From assembly GCA_012728895.1 (NCBI GenBank), contig JAAYEG010000047.1, positions 1 through 32,384 of the forward strand: a stretch of DNA of 32,384 bases, given 5' to 3'. The translations under genes were made by a program, and so were the position numbers. Below the pieces are notes generated by a model, which was given only the letters and a program-made list of their open reading frames with translations, did not search any database and was not told the DNA's origin. Numbering within the stretch: the stretch's first letter is position 1; every line of letters starts with the position of its first letter. The DNA is from Methanospirillum sp. GTDB taxonomy: Archaea; Halobacteriota; Methanomicrobia; Methanomicrobiales; Methanospirillaceae. This document shows positions 1 to 6,971 of this stretch, one piece after another.

Positions 1-105
1 AAACCTCATGCCAGTTTGGACTATAAGGTGCCCGAAACGGTCTTCGTTGAACGATTGCCGCCGGAACGGATCTTCGGGTACGCACAGAGGTGGTTGTGTG
101 AGTGA
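1..105 (+). CDS. C-terminal end of DDE integrase-core transposase (partial)
   Basis: Frame 1 is open from the window edge to TGA at 103-105 and gives 34 residues. It starts KPHASLDYKVPE and continues with ERLPPERIFGYAQ. This matches the usual end of IS3/IS481-like integrase-core transposases, where a (R/K)PHxSLxYKxPE block follows the catalytic Glu. The catalytic part lies outside the window, so integrity and exact IS family cannot be judged. I see no terminal repeat between the stop and position 336. The call rests on motif recognition over a short stretch. Confidence 0.65.
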   Translation, partial: KPHASLDYKVPETVFVERLPPERIFGYAQRWLCE

Positions 106-255
106 AATGATTCCGAGATCCTACAACGCGAGAACCGTTTCACAACGTTTATACGCTTCCTCCCTGATACTTTCTCAAGGTATCCGGATGGTGCGGGTCG
201 AGCTTCCTCAAAGGTCGGCAATCGCCGCAATCTCCGTCTTCTTCCTCTTTAGATA

Positions 256-277
256 GGGAGCCTGCCAACCGGCTCCC
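256..277. other. Perfect 7-bp inverted repeat (hairpin) upstream of the symporter operon
   Basis: GGGAGCC (256-262) and GGCTCCC (271-277) form a perfect stem around an 8-nt loop. It lies between the transposase tail and the small membrane protein at 337. No T-tract follows on the plus strand, so a simple terminator is not obvious. It could be a leader structure or the remains of an IS end. The remaining bases of 106-336 show no gene; a TATA-like GTTTATAC lies at 147-154. Confidence 0.35.
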
Positions 278-336
278 CCGTATCGTTCCTCTCCGACACC
301 TCCCGGTATCTTCAATCCACCTTCCGGTGATAGCTC

Positions 337-456
337 ATGTTCGGTATCAATGATCCACAGATCGTGCTCGGCTACGTCCTGTCCCTCGGCTTTACGTTAG
401 CGTGTATCGTGTACGGCCTCTACAACGGCTATCGGAGCGACGTCCATGGCAGTTGA
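337..456 (+). CDS. Symporter small accessory protein (39 aa, single membrane segment)
   Basis: ATG at 337 is preceded by GGTGAT (326-331) with 5 nt spacing, an exact complement of the archaeal 16S rRNA 3' end. The product starts MFGINDPQIVLGYVLSLGF, has one hydrophobic segment at about residues 9-29, and ends in a short polar tail (NGYRSDVHGS). Its stop lies inside the next gene: the symporter ATG at 446 overlaps by 11 nt. Short single-span proteins beginning MFGIxDPQI are known beside sodium:solute symporters in archaea and bacteria and are named symporter small accessory proteins. I infer that it binds and stabilises or regulates the transporter in the cytoplasmic membrane. The start is well supported by the Shine-Dalgarno sequence and by the translational overlap. 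Confidence 0.75.
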   Translation: MFGINDPQIVLGYVLSLGFTLACIVYGLYNGYRSDVHGS

Positions 457-2023
457 CATACCGACGCTCGTCGTCGCCACCGCGCTCTACCTCGCGGCAA
501 CGATCGCCCTCGGCTACTTCGCATACCGGCAGACAAAGACCAGCGAGGATTATCTGATCGCTGGCCGTAAGCGCCATCCGGCCGTCATCGCGCTCTCCTA
601 CGGTGCGACCTTCATCTCCACCTCCGCCATCGTCGGCTTCGGAGGCGTGGCGGCCAACCTCGGCATGGGGATGATCTGGCTGACCGTGCTGAACATCGGC
701 CTCGGCGTTCTGATAGCCTTCGCCGTCTTCGGTCGCCCGACGCGCAGACTCGGACAGCAGCTGGGCGCCGTCACGTTCCCCGATCTGATGGGCAAGCGCT
801 ACGGCTCCCCCTTCATGCAGTATGGAACGGGACTGGTCATCGTCGCCGCCATGCCCCTCTACACCGCGGCGATCCTTATCGGCGGCGCCCGCTTCATCGA
901 GACCACGCTCGGGATCTCGTACACCGTCTCACTTCTCGCCTTCGCCGTGATCGTCGCGCTTTACGTCGTTTACGGCGGACTGATCGCCGTGATGTACACC
1001 GACGCATTTCAGGGCCTGATCATGCTGGTCGGGATGTCTGCGCTCCTCGTCCTCACCTATATCTACCTGGGGGGCGTCGGGAGCGCCCACCGCGCTCTCG
1101 ACTCGATGACCGCCATGGTTCCGGCCAGTCTCGCGGCACAGGGCCACCTGGGATGGACATCCATGCCCGCGCTCGGATCCCCGATCTGGTTCACGCTCGT
1201 CACGACCCTCGTGCTCGGCGTCGGGATCGGCGTGCTCGCCCAACCGCAGCTCGTGGTACGGTTCATGTGCGCGAAAGACGACAGAACGCTCGATCGCGCT
1301 GTGACTGTCGGGGGTCCTTTCCTCCTGATGATGACCGGCGTGGCGTTCACGGCCGGCGCGCTCACCAACGTCTGGTTCCAGCAGACATCCGGAACGATAG
1401 CGGTGACCGCCGCTGGCGGCAACATCGACGCGATCATCCCGCTCTTCATCAACCAGGCGATGCCCGACCTGTTCATCGTGATCTTCATGCTCACCCTACT
1501 CTCCGCGGCGATGTCGACCCTCGCCTCGCTCTTCCACGCGATGGGCTCTGCACTCGTCTGCGACGTCTGGAGCCGCGGTCGTTCCTGCGGGCGTTCGGTG
1601 AGGGCCAACCAGATCGGTTGCCTCGCCATGATGGTCGTCTCCATCGGGATCGCGTTCCTGATGCCCGGATCGATCATCGCCCGGGCGACGGCGATGTTCA
1701 TGGGGTTGTGTGCCTCGGCATTTCTGCCGGTCTACGCGATGGCGGTCCTCTCGAAGCGGCCGGAGTTGCTCGCCGCCAAGGCGAGTTTCATCGCCGGTGC
1801 CGGTGCCTGGCTCCTCTGGACCGTATTCGTCCATGCGGCGGAGGCGGTCCCGATCGGCATCTCCCAGGCGCTCCTCGGCGTCCCGACCCTGCTCGGCGCC
1901 CCCTGGAACGTCGTCGATCCCCTGGTGGTGTCGCTCCCGCTCTCGACCTTCGTGATCGTCGCGGTGCAGGCGCTCTGCCAACCGCTCGGCACGCCGGTTT
2001 CCGGATCCGAACCGGAATCCTGA
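446..2023 (+). CDS. Sodium:solute symporter family (SSS) transporter
   Basis: A 525-residue polytopic membrane protein with about 13 hydrophobic segments, the size and pattern of the SSS family (PutP/ActP/PanF type). DYLIAGR at residues 35-41, just after the first membrane segment, is the family signature. FISTSAIVGFGG follows in the second segment, typical of the sodium/substrate region. GGAG at 434-437 lies 8 nt before the ATG and within the preceding 39-aa gene, so the two are probably co-translated. The substrate cannot be read from the sequence; organic and amino acids are usual for the family. The cytoplasmic C-terminus is short. Transport is expected to be coupled to the sodium gradient maintained by methanogenesis, which is inference from the family. 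Confidence 0.9.
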   Translation: MAVDIPTLVVATALYLAATIALGYFAYRQTKTSEDYLIAGRKRHPAVIALSYGATFISTSAIVGFGGVAANLGMGMIWLTVLNIGLGVLIAFAVFGRPTRRLGQQLGAVTFPDLMGKRYGSPFMQYGTGLVIVAAMPLYTAAILIGGARFIETTLGISYTVSLLAFAVIVALYVVYGGLIAVMYTDAFQGLIMLVGMSALLVLTYIYLGGVGSAHRALDSMTAMVPASLAAQGHLGWTSMPALGSPIWFTLVTTLVLGVGIGVLAQPQLVVRFMCAKDDRTLDRAVTVGGPFLLMMTGVAFTAGALTNVWFQQTSGTIAVTAAGGNIDAIIPLFINQAMPDLFIVIFMLTLLSAAMSTLASLFHAMGSALVCDVWSRGRSCGRSVRANQIGCLAMMVVSIGIAFLMPGSIIARATAMFMGLCASAFLPVYAMAVLSKRPELLAAKASFIAGAGAWLLWTVFVHAAEAVPIGISQALLGVPTLLGAPWNVVDPLVVSLPLSTFVIVAVQALCQPLGTPVSGSEPES

Positions 2024-2030
2024 CCCCTTT

Positions 2031-2444
2031 TTACCGCAGACGATAGCGCCTGAGGATCTCGGTCCGCAGCGCATCGATGGGGTACGCGCCGGTGATCCTT
2101 CCGACGAGAACCCCCGAATCGAAGAGAAGGAGGGTGGGAATGGCCGAAATGGCGAATCGGCTGGCCGCCTCCAGGTTCTCATCCGTGTTCAGCTTCGCGA
2201 ATGCGATCCTTCCGGCGAACTCCCGGGCGAGAGATTCGATAACCGGCCCGACGCGCCTGCATGGGCCGCACCAGGGAGCCCAGCAGTCGATCACGAGGTA
2301 CGGATGATTCTGTAACAGCCCGTCCAGGTTCATCCCTGTCGCGATCATCACGCCCGCGACGGGTTCAACGGGGGCCTGTGCGGCCCGGGAAGCGAGCAGT
2401 TCCCTCATTCGCCGCTCCCGGAGGCGGGCGATCTCCTCGTCCAT
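2031..2444 (-). CDS. Thioredoxin-family disulfide reductase
   Basis: A 137-aa protein with the classical thioredoxin fold. The redox motif WCGPC is at residues 58-62 in the context CWAPWCGPCRRVGP, and the cis-proline loop SAIPT is near residue 103. It differs from minimal thioredoxins (about 105 aa) by a charged N-terminal extension of about 35 residues (MDEEIARLRERRMRELLASR), predicted helical. A similar charged lead-in occurs in several methanogen thioredoxins. It should act in the cytoplasm as a general dithiol reductant; its electron donor is not encoded nearby. It converges with the symporter with 7 bp between stops. A TATA box sits 22-30 bp upstream of the ATG, so the mRNA is probably leaderless or nearly so. 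Confidence 0.93.
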   Translation of the reverse strand: MDEEIARLRERRMRELLASRAAQAPVEPVAGVMIATGMNLDGLLQNHPYLVIDCWAPWCGPCRRVGPVIESLAREFAGRIAFAKLNTDENLEAASRFAISAIPTLLLFDSGVLVGRITGAYPIDALRTEILRRYRLR

Positions 2445-2465
2445 GAAGAGAGGGTGCGGTCGGGC

Positions 2466-2474
2466 TATATATGG
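2466..2474 (-). promoter_or_regulatory. TATA box of the thioredoxin gene
   Basis: On the minus strand this reads CCATATATAGC in a GC-rich surround. Its centre is about 26 bp upstream of the thioredoxin ATG at 2444. Archaeal transcription starts about 25 bp downstream of the TATA box, so the start would fall on or next to the ATG. Confidence 0.6.
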
Positions 2475-3448
2475 ATACTGGGGTGGAGGGAAAGTGGGGG
2501 ATGAAGGGTCTCGTGATCCCGCTACATCCGGCTAAACGGACGCAAACAGGCGCCGGCGGTTGAAGATCCAGGGGACACACCGTCCGCTATCACCGGGGGA
2601 GACGAGCCTGCCCCGGGAGCACGCCGCAGGATCGTCCGAGAGCGCTCCTGCCGGCTTCCCAGGGTCGGCAGGGACTCTACGATCCTGCAGCCTCCTGGCC
2701 GACGACCAGGACCGCCGCCGGGGGACGCATCGGTCCGGCCACGCGGCGGGTCTTTCCGTCCCGTCCCCGAACCCTCAATCGGCGCATCGCCACCGGACCG
2801 TGCACGTCGTTCGGGTGCTGTATCGCACCCTGCCTGCACGGGGGGCCGGAACAGCGAATTGACGCCGGGGAGCCATGACCGGGGGACCTTGGGTCGATCG
2901 GGAACACGCTATGGCACCCTGGCTGGGCGATCGGAGACGGGAGATCTCCACCGTGCCGTCCCGGGATCGACCGACTGCCGCGACAGTTTCCAGCAGTTCG
3001 TGACCTGCTGGACCCTCCCGTCAGCTCCGATCCCACAGACCATCACGATGCTCTTTACCGGGTTAGGGGGGGTACGGAGTCCCAGAAGCGACCCCGGAGG
3101 CTCAGAGTCGGTCCCCCGCAAACCCGCAGTCCGGTACCCTGCACCGCGTTCTGAAACGGTTCCCCTAGCACAGTCAGGCCCACGGAGCGCTACCGGACAG
3201 CACGGTCCCCGGACCAGCGGGACGGCCTCCCGCGCGCCCGGAATTATGGACCGTGCGATCTCTCCCGGCATCACCATGGACGACGCCGGCTCCCGGCAGA
3301 ACCGGAGATCGCCCCGTGTCGTGCAGGACGTTCGGAGCCCCGGGCGGTCTTCGTTCGACGGTTGTCACCGGCAGGTATGCTCTGGTCCGGACCGGTAAAG
3401 CGGGCGATCGAATCGAACCCGGATCTCTCCATGGAAGGGAGAGATGGA
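2475..3448. other. ~1 kb GC-rich block without a convincing gene; many short inverted repeats
   Basis: No reading frame here looks like protein. The longest frames (for example 2859-3398 plus) are rich in Arg, Ser, Gly and Pro, have no recognisable motif and lack a ribosome-binding site. The DNA contains several perfect or near-perfect stems: GGGTGC/GCACCC at 2814-2831, CTGCCG/CGGCAG near 2648-2671, palindromes GGTCCCCGGACC near 3204 and GGTCCGGACC near 3384, and CCGCCGC/GCGGCGG near 2712-2750. I looked for RNase P RNA and SRP RNA signatures (such as GAGGAAAGUC and the helix-8 GGAAGG...AGCA motif) and did not find them. It could be a structured non-coding RNA, a decayed gene or plain GC-rich spacer; the sequence alone does not decide. 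Confidence 0.4.
3423..3445. other. Perfect 8-bp hairpin just upstream of the tRNA promoter
   Basis: ATCTCTCC (3423-3430) pairs with GGAGAGAT (3438-3445) around a 7-nt loop. It lies immediately before the TATA box of the initiator tRNA and at the end of the gene-free block. It could terminate a transcript coming from upstream or be a protein-binding site. No T-tract follows directly. Confidence 0.4.
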
Positions 3449-3458
3449 TAGATATTTA
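3449..3458 (+). promoter_or_regulatory. TATA box of initiator tRNA-Met
   Basis: TAGATATTTA is a short AT-rich island in GC-rich DNA. It is centred about 33 bp upstream of the mature tRNA 5' end at 3487, as expected for an archaeal tRNA promoter with a short 5' leader removed by RNase P. Confidence 0.5.
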
Positions 3459-3486
3459 CCACGGAAGCGCCCACGTTAGTCCCCGA

Positions 3487-3561
3487 AGCGAGGTAGGGTA
3501 GTCAGGAGATCCCGACGGGCTCATAACCCGTAGATCGATGGTTCAAATCCATCCCTCGCTA
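3487..3561 (+). tRNA. Initiator tRNA-Met (CAU anticodon)
   Basis: A complete cloverleaf is visible. The acceptor stem AGCGAGG (3487-3493) pairs with CCTCGCT (3554-3560), with discriminator A at 3561. The anticodon arm is ACGGG-CTCATAA-CCCGT with anticodon CAT, and the T arm is GATGG-TTCAAAT-CCATC. The A1:U72 first pair and three consecutive G:C pairs at the base of the anticodon loop are hallmarks of archaeal and eukaryotic initiator tRNA, so I call initiator rather than elongator Met. No intron is present and CCA is not encoded. An upstream TATA box and a downstream T7 run frame it as its own transcription unit. Confidence 0.95.
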
Positions 3562-3574
3562 TCGTATCTCTCTG

Positions 3575-3581
3575 TTTTTTT
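3575..3581 (+). terminator. T-tract terminator after tRNA-Met
   Basis: Seven consecutive T residues lie 14 nt beyond the tRNA 3' end. Archaeal RNA polymerase commonly terminates at such U-rich runs. The converging flippase gene ends at 3594. Confidence 0.55.
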
Positions 3582-3593
3582 CGAGGAGAACCA

Positions 3594-5108
3594 TCAGCGC
3601 ATCCCGGGCAGTCCGATGCCGCTGAAGACCTCGCGCAACTCCGGGTCTTTCCTGAGCAGGAACAGGTAGTACAGCCCGCATGCTCCGATACCCACCACCA
3701 GCGGGAGGATCATCGGGGCCCCCGCATACTTGAGGGCGCCGAGGAGCGCAGCCACCGGGAGAAACGGCAGCAAGGCTTTACCGACGATCTGCGCGGTGCG
3801 CCGGGCGGGTATCCCCGAAAACATCAGCAGACGGACGCAGAGAAAACCGTAGACCACGATCCCCGCGACCCCGAAGAGCAGGATCGAGAGGCGGGCCGAT
3901 CCGGTCAGGCCCCCCGCGACGATCGCAGCGAAACGGGTGATGAAGTTGGCGATATTCATCGTGAGGCCGAACCCCTGCTTCTCCTGGACCATGTAGATGG
4001 TCGAGAGAGGCGATGAAATAAACCAGACGAGGGCCCAGACGGCCAAGAGCTGCGTGTACAGCCCAGCCTCGGCCCATGCCGTTCCGAAGACGACGCTGAA
4101 GAGCTCCCTGCCTATCAGCGCCAGGGTCAGCATGGGGAAGAGTCCGATCCGCAGCAGGATCCTGAAGACGGGTTCGGTGAGATCCCCGAGCCGTCCGTCG
4201 CGCTCCGCGTTCGAGGCGCGCTGGAAGAAGACCTGCTGGATCGCGCTGCCGATCAGGTCCATCGGGAGCACGATCAACCTGAAGGCCAGCGAGTAGTACC
4301 CGACCTGGACAGGCGAGAAGAAGACCGGCAGGAGCAGGGACGGAAGCTGCCACGACGAGACGTTCAGGAGACCCGACCAGGACTCGAAGAGCGGGAACTT
4401 TCTGTACCGAACGAGCATCGAACGGATGCCCGTCAAGGAGACGTGCCTGGAAAACCGGCGCCGGTCATCCCGGTAGATCTGGGCGCCGAGCACGCCCGTC
4501 GCGACGCCCTGGCCGAAGGCACTCGCCCCTATCAGTGCGCCCCCGGTCGCGGATCCCCCGAACCCGGCGGCCAGCTGCCCGCCCGTGATCGCGACGGAAG
4601 AGACGACCCGCGCGACCGAAAGCCTCCCGTACCTGCGGGTTCTGGAGTTCCAGTAGTTGAGCGCAGCGAAGAGCCCCGTGACAAAGACGAACGGCGCGAC
4701 GAGCCAGAGGTTTCCGGCAAGACCCGGCGCGTTCAGGAACGTGACGATGGCGGACTCGAAGAACAGCATCACCGGGAGGGTCAGCAACGAGATTCCCGTT
4801 ACGATCGCGCAGCAGAGCGCCAGGAGGTTGACCGCGTCCCGCTCTTCTTCGGGAAGCATAATGGCGAACTCATACCGGAGGCACGAGACGACCCCGAGCA
4901 CCTTGGTGATCGAGGTGAAGATAGCGAGCAGGCCGAAGGCCTCGGGCGAGAAGAGACGGGCGAGGATCGGCGAGGCGATGATCACGAGCGCCTGGGAGAC
5001 GGTCGTACCTGAGACGAGTTTCAGGACGTCTCGAGAGAACCCCTTCCTCCCTTCCGTGCCCTGCTCCTCGTCCTGTCCGGACTCCACCGGCACCGTTTCA
5101 GCGCTCAC
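3594..5108 (-). CDS. Polysaccharide / oligosaccharide flippase (MATE-superfamily, Wzx-like)
   Basis: A membrane protein of 504 residues with about 12-14 hydrophobic helices in the pattern of the polysaccharide biosynthesis protein family. The first conserved block is SGTTVSQALVIIASPILARL after a charged N-terminal tail, followed by RLFSPEAFGLLAIFTS, a hallmark of Wzx/RfbX-type flippases. Its expected role is to move lipid-linked glycan precursors across the cytoplasmic membrane for surface glycans or N-glycans. I place the start at GTG 5108, which has GGAG 7 nt upstream and overlaps the acetyltransferase stop by 11 nt. An upstream ATG at 5171 would overlap that gene by 74 nt and has no supporting signal. 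It is the second gene of a two-gene operon with the acetyltransferase. Confidence 0.87.
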   Translation of the reverse strand: MSAETVPVESGQDEEQGTEGRKGFSRDVLKLVSGTTVSQALVIIASPILARLFSPEAFGLLAIFTSITKVLGVVSCLRYEFAIMLPEEERDAVNLLALCCAIVTGISLLTLPVMLFFESAIVTFLNAPGLAGNLWLVAPFVFVTGLFAALNYWNSRTRRYGRLSVARVVSSVAITGGQLAAGFGGSATGGALIGASAFGQGVATGVLGAQIYRDDRRRFSRHVSLTGIRSMLVRYRKFPLFESWSGLLNVSSWQLPSLLLPVFFSPVQVGYYSLAFRLIVLPMDLIGSAIQQVFFQRASNAERDGRLGDLTEPVFRILLRIGLFPMLTLALIGRELFSVVFGTAWAEAGLYTQLLAVWALVWFISSPLSTIYMVQEKQGFGLTMNIANFITRFAAIVAGGLTGSARLSILLFGVAGIVVYGFLCVRLLMFSGIPARRTAQIVGKALLPFLPVAALLGALKYAGAPMILPLVVGIGACGLYYLFLLRKDPELREVFSGIGLPGMR

Positions 5109-5697
5109 GCAGGTGCTCCGCCACATCGGTGCCGAGCACGTAGAGCCCCCGACTTCCGCGGTCCCCGACACGTCGCGCGGGAACGCCCGCGATCGTAATC
5201 CCGGGCTCCTCGAACGATCGGTTCACGACCGAGTTCGCGCCGATCGCGATCTCGTCCGCAATCCGGATCGGACCGTAAAGCATCGCTCCCGGCCCGATGT
5301 AGACATTGTCGCCTATCGTCGGGGCCGCGTCATCCGTCCCTGCCTGCGTCCCGATGCTGACGCAGACATGGATCCGGCAGTTTGCTCCGATCCGGACATT
5401 GCCGTTCACGACGATCGTCCCCCGGTGGGCAATCGAGAGGCCCGGCCCAAAGACGTTCGGTGGGATCGAGAAACCGAGGAGCAGGGAGAGGCGGTGGAAC
5501 CGGAGCCAGAGAGAGGTCAGGTACAGCCTTCGGACCGGGGAGACGGGTTGGGACCCGTGATACTCGATCTTCCGGAGCATCCGCTCGAAGCGCCAGATCT
5601 CGTCGCCGAAGAGCCGGGGGCGGCGCCCGGTCTTGCCGAGCGCGGCTTTGTCTGCCTCCAGATAGAATTCGTACTCTTCTCTCGTCTTGATAGGCAC
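5098..5697 (-). CDS. Hexapeptide-repeat acyltransferase, serine O-acetyltransferase-like
   Basis: A protein of 199 aa. The C-terminal half is a left-handed beta-helix made of hexapeptide repeats: GPGLSIAHRGTIVVNGNVRI, then IGANCRIHVCVSIG, then IGDNVYIGPGAMLYGPIRI, then IGANSVVNRSF. It ends in GITIAGVPARRVG, as in CysE and sugar O-acetyltransferases. The His in IAHRG fits the catalytic His of the family. The N-terminal part (VPIKTREEYEFYLEADKAAL) resembles acetyltransferases found in glycan clusters more than true CysE. GTG 5697 is chosen because GGGAGGG at 5706-5712 precedes it by 8 nt and TATA-like boxes lie just upstream; an ATG at 5790 would precede the promoter. Next to a flippase, its likely substrate is a sugar or lipid-linked glycan rather than free serine; this is inference. 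Confidence 0.87.
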   Translation of the reverse strand: MPIKTREEYEFYLEADKAALGKTGRRPRLFGDEIWRFERMLRKIEYHGSQPVSPVRRLYLTSLWLRFHRLSLLLGFSIPPNVFGPGLSIAHRGTIVVNGNVRIGANCRIHVCVSIGTQAGTDDAAPTIGDNVYIGPGAMLYGPIRIADEIAIGANSVVNRSFEEPGITIAGVPARRVGDRGSRGLYVLGTDVAEHLRER

Positions 5698-5730
5698 CAG
5701 ATAGGCCCTCCCTCTGCCTGCCGTTTCCCA

Positions 5731-5756
5731 AAATATACGCCAGAATAGTAATAAAC
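5731..5756 (-). promoter_or_regulatory. AT-rich promoter of the acetyltransferase-flippase operon
   Basis: The minus strand carries GTTTATTAC (5748-5756) and GCGTATATTTT (about 5730-5740), both plausible TATA boxes. Either places the transcription start downstream of the alternative ATG at 5790 and upstream of GTG 5697, which supports the shorter protein. Confidence 0.45.
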
Positions 5757-5889
5757 TCACCCGCTCCCGTCGCGTCCCCACGGGCAGCACAACGACGATA
5801 CCCCTTTATCGCGCTACCGACCATCCTTCTTGAACGACGTTGCCGGCGGCGGATCCGTCGCCGGGGAGACGACGAGGGGGAGATCTGGC

Positions 5890-6501
5890 TTGAAAGTGCT
5901 TGCATTCGGCGCGCACCCCGACGACCTGGAGATCGGGATGGGCGGGACCATCGGCCGGTATACGGCGAAGGGCCACGAGGTTCTGATGGTGGTCGCGACC
6001 GTCCCGAACCAGAAGGCTGAAAGGATTGGGGAGGCAGAAAAAGCAGCCGCTCTGCTCGGGGCGGAGCTGGTCGTGATGGACGTGGTTCCCGACCAGCTGG
6101 TCTTCTCGCGCCAGCTCGTGCGGCGGTTCGACCAGGTCTTCGGCGGGTTCGCGCCCGATGTCGTCTACACCCATTCGAACAACGACTCCCACCAGGACCA
6201 TGCGGCCGTTACGAACGCAGTGATCGCTACCACGCGAAAAAACGACTGTTCGGTTTACATGTACGAACAAACGATTCCCGGAGGAATCGCGCCAAATCCG
6301 TTCCGCGCACAATACTACGTCGATATCTCCGACACGATCGGATCCAAGCTCGACGCGATCATGACCCACCACACCCAGCTCGATACCTACGGTCCGTGGT
6401 GGCTCGAGGGGGTCAAGGGGCGTGCGATGTACCACGGTTTCAAGATCAACGTGAAATATGCCGAGGTTTTCGAGGTCATCAAGCACATCGCGACGTGGTA
6501 G
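5890..6501 (+). CDS. PIG-L family N-acetylglucosaminyl deacetylase (LmbE-like)
   Basis: A 203-aa zinc hydrolase when started at TTG 5890. The signature AHPDDLEIG is at residues 8-16 (His9, Asp11 and Asp12 being the metal/catalytic set) and the second metal motif HQDH at 101-104. The fold matches GlcNAc-PI, GlcNAc-malate and mycothiol-type de-N-acetylases. Expected activity is removal of an N-acetyl group from an amino-sugar conjugate in the cytoplasm. TTG 5890 is favoured over TTG 5830 because GGGGGAG lies 7 nt upstream, the family normally begins a few residues before AHPDD, and a TATA-like CCTTTATC at 5803-5810 would place transcription start near 5833. It diverges from the flippase operon, consistent with a shared glycan function. 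The true substrate is unknown. Confidence 0.9.
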   Translation: MKVLAFGAHPDDLEIGMGGTIGRYTAKGHEVLMVVATVPNQKAERIGEAEKAAALLGAELVVMDVVPDQLVFSRQLVRRFDQVFGGFAPDVVYTHSNNDSHQDHAAVTNAVIATTRKNDCSVYMYEQTIPGGIAPNPFRAQYYVDISDTIGSKLDAIMTHHTQLDTYGPWWLEGVKGRAMYHGFKINVKYAEVFEVIKHIATW

Positions 6502-6522
6502 AGCCAGATAGTTACATTTATT

Positions 6523-6552
6523 TTATTGAAGTTTCATAAATAACTTCGATAA
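6523..6552. promoter_or_regulatory. Inverted-repeat operator overlapping the promoter of the winged-helix regulator
   Basis: TTATTGAAGTT (6523-6533) and AACTTCGATAA (6542-6552) are inverted half-sites matching at 10 of 11 positions with an 8-nt spacer. They sit in the AT-rich promoter of the regulator starting at 6570, adjoining TATA-like sequences (CATTTATTTT near 6515 and GATAATATATC near 6548). The position fits autoregulation by a dimeric winged-helix protein. Binding is inferred, not shown. Confidence 0.5.
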
Positions 6553-6569
6553 TATATCGGAGAAGAACG

Positions 6570-6971
6570 ATGCGGCCCGAAAAGATCATGGTTTTTACTC
6601 AGAAGGAGGAGGAGTTCGCAGGGCTCCTCATGAGCCTGGGTATAAAGCGCAACATCGCGAAAGTGCTTGTCTACCTGGCATCCATACCCGAGGCGACATC
6701 ACGTGAGATCGAGCGGGGTACCGACCTGAGGCAACCCGAGGTCTCGATCGCCATGCATCGGTTGATCGATGAGAGATGGGTCGAGAGCCGGGAGTCGAAG
6801 GCCGAATCGAAGGGGCGCCCGGTCAAGATCTACCGGCTCTCCTGCCCGATCGGTGAGATCGTCGATGCGATCGAGGAAGAGAAGCGGGCGGCGTCAGAGA
6901 AGCAGCGAGACATCCTGCAACGCCTGCGGGTCATCACCACGCAGACCGGGGAGGCGTCGAGCCGGGTCTGA
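6570..6971 (+). CDS. Small winged helix-turn-helix transcriptional regulator (TrmB/ArsR-like)
   Basis: A 133-aa protein. Residues about 15-90 read as a winged helix: MSLGIKRNIAKVLVYLAS, then the recognition region ATSREIERGTDLRQPEVSIA, then the wing with ESRESKAESKGRPVKIYRL. The C-terminal 35 residues are a charged helix likely to form a dimer coiled coil. There is no ligand domain and no metal-binding Cys/His cluster, unlike metal-sensing ArsR proteins. ATG 6570 has GGAGAAG a few bases upstream; an in-frame ATG at 6588 is possible. Its promoter carries a strong inverted repeat, suggesting autoregulation. Its last 38 bp overlap the tail of rpiA on the other strand. The regulon is unknown; such small regulators are common in Methanomicrobiales. 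Confidence 0.85.
   Translation: MRPEKIMVFTQKEEEFAGLLMSLGIKRNIAKVLVYLASIPEATSREIERGTDLRQPEVSIAMHRLIDERWVESRESKAESKGRPVKIYRLSCPIGEIVDAIEEEKRAASEKQRDILQRLRVITTQTGEASSRV

Noticed and set aside
2859-3398. 179-codon plus-strand frame in the GC-rich block
   Set aside because: Low-complexity Ser/Arg/Pro/Gly composition, no recognisable domain and no ribosome-binding site.
2475-3448. RNase P RNA or SRP RNA gene
   Set aside because: The conserved core motifs of both RNAs could not be found on either strand.
5109-5171. ATG 5171 as the flippase start
   Set aside because: It would overlap the acetyltransferase by 74 bp. GTG 5108 has GGAG at the right spacing, and the extra residues are not flippase-like.
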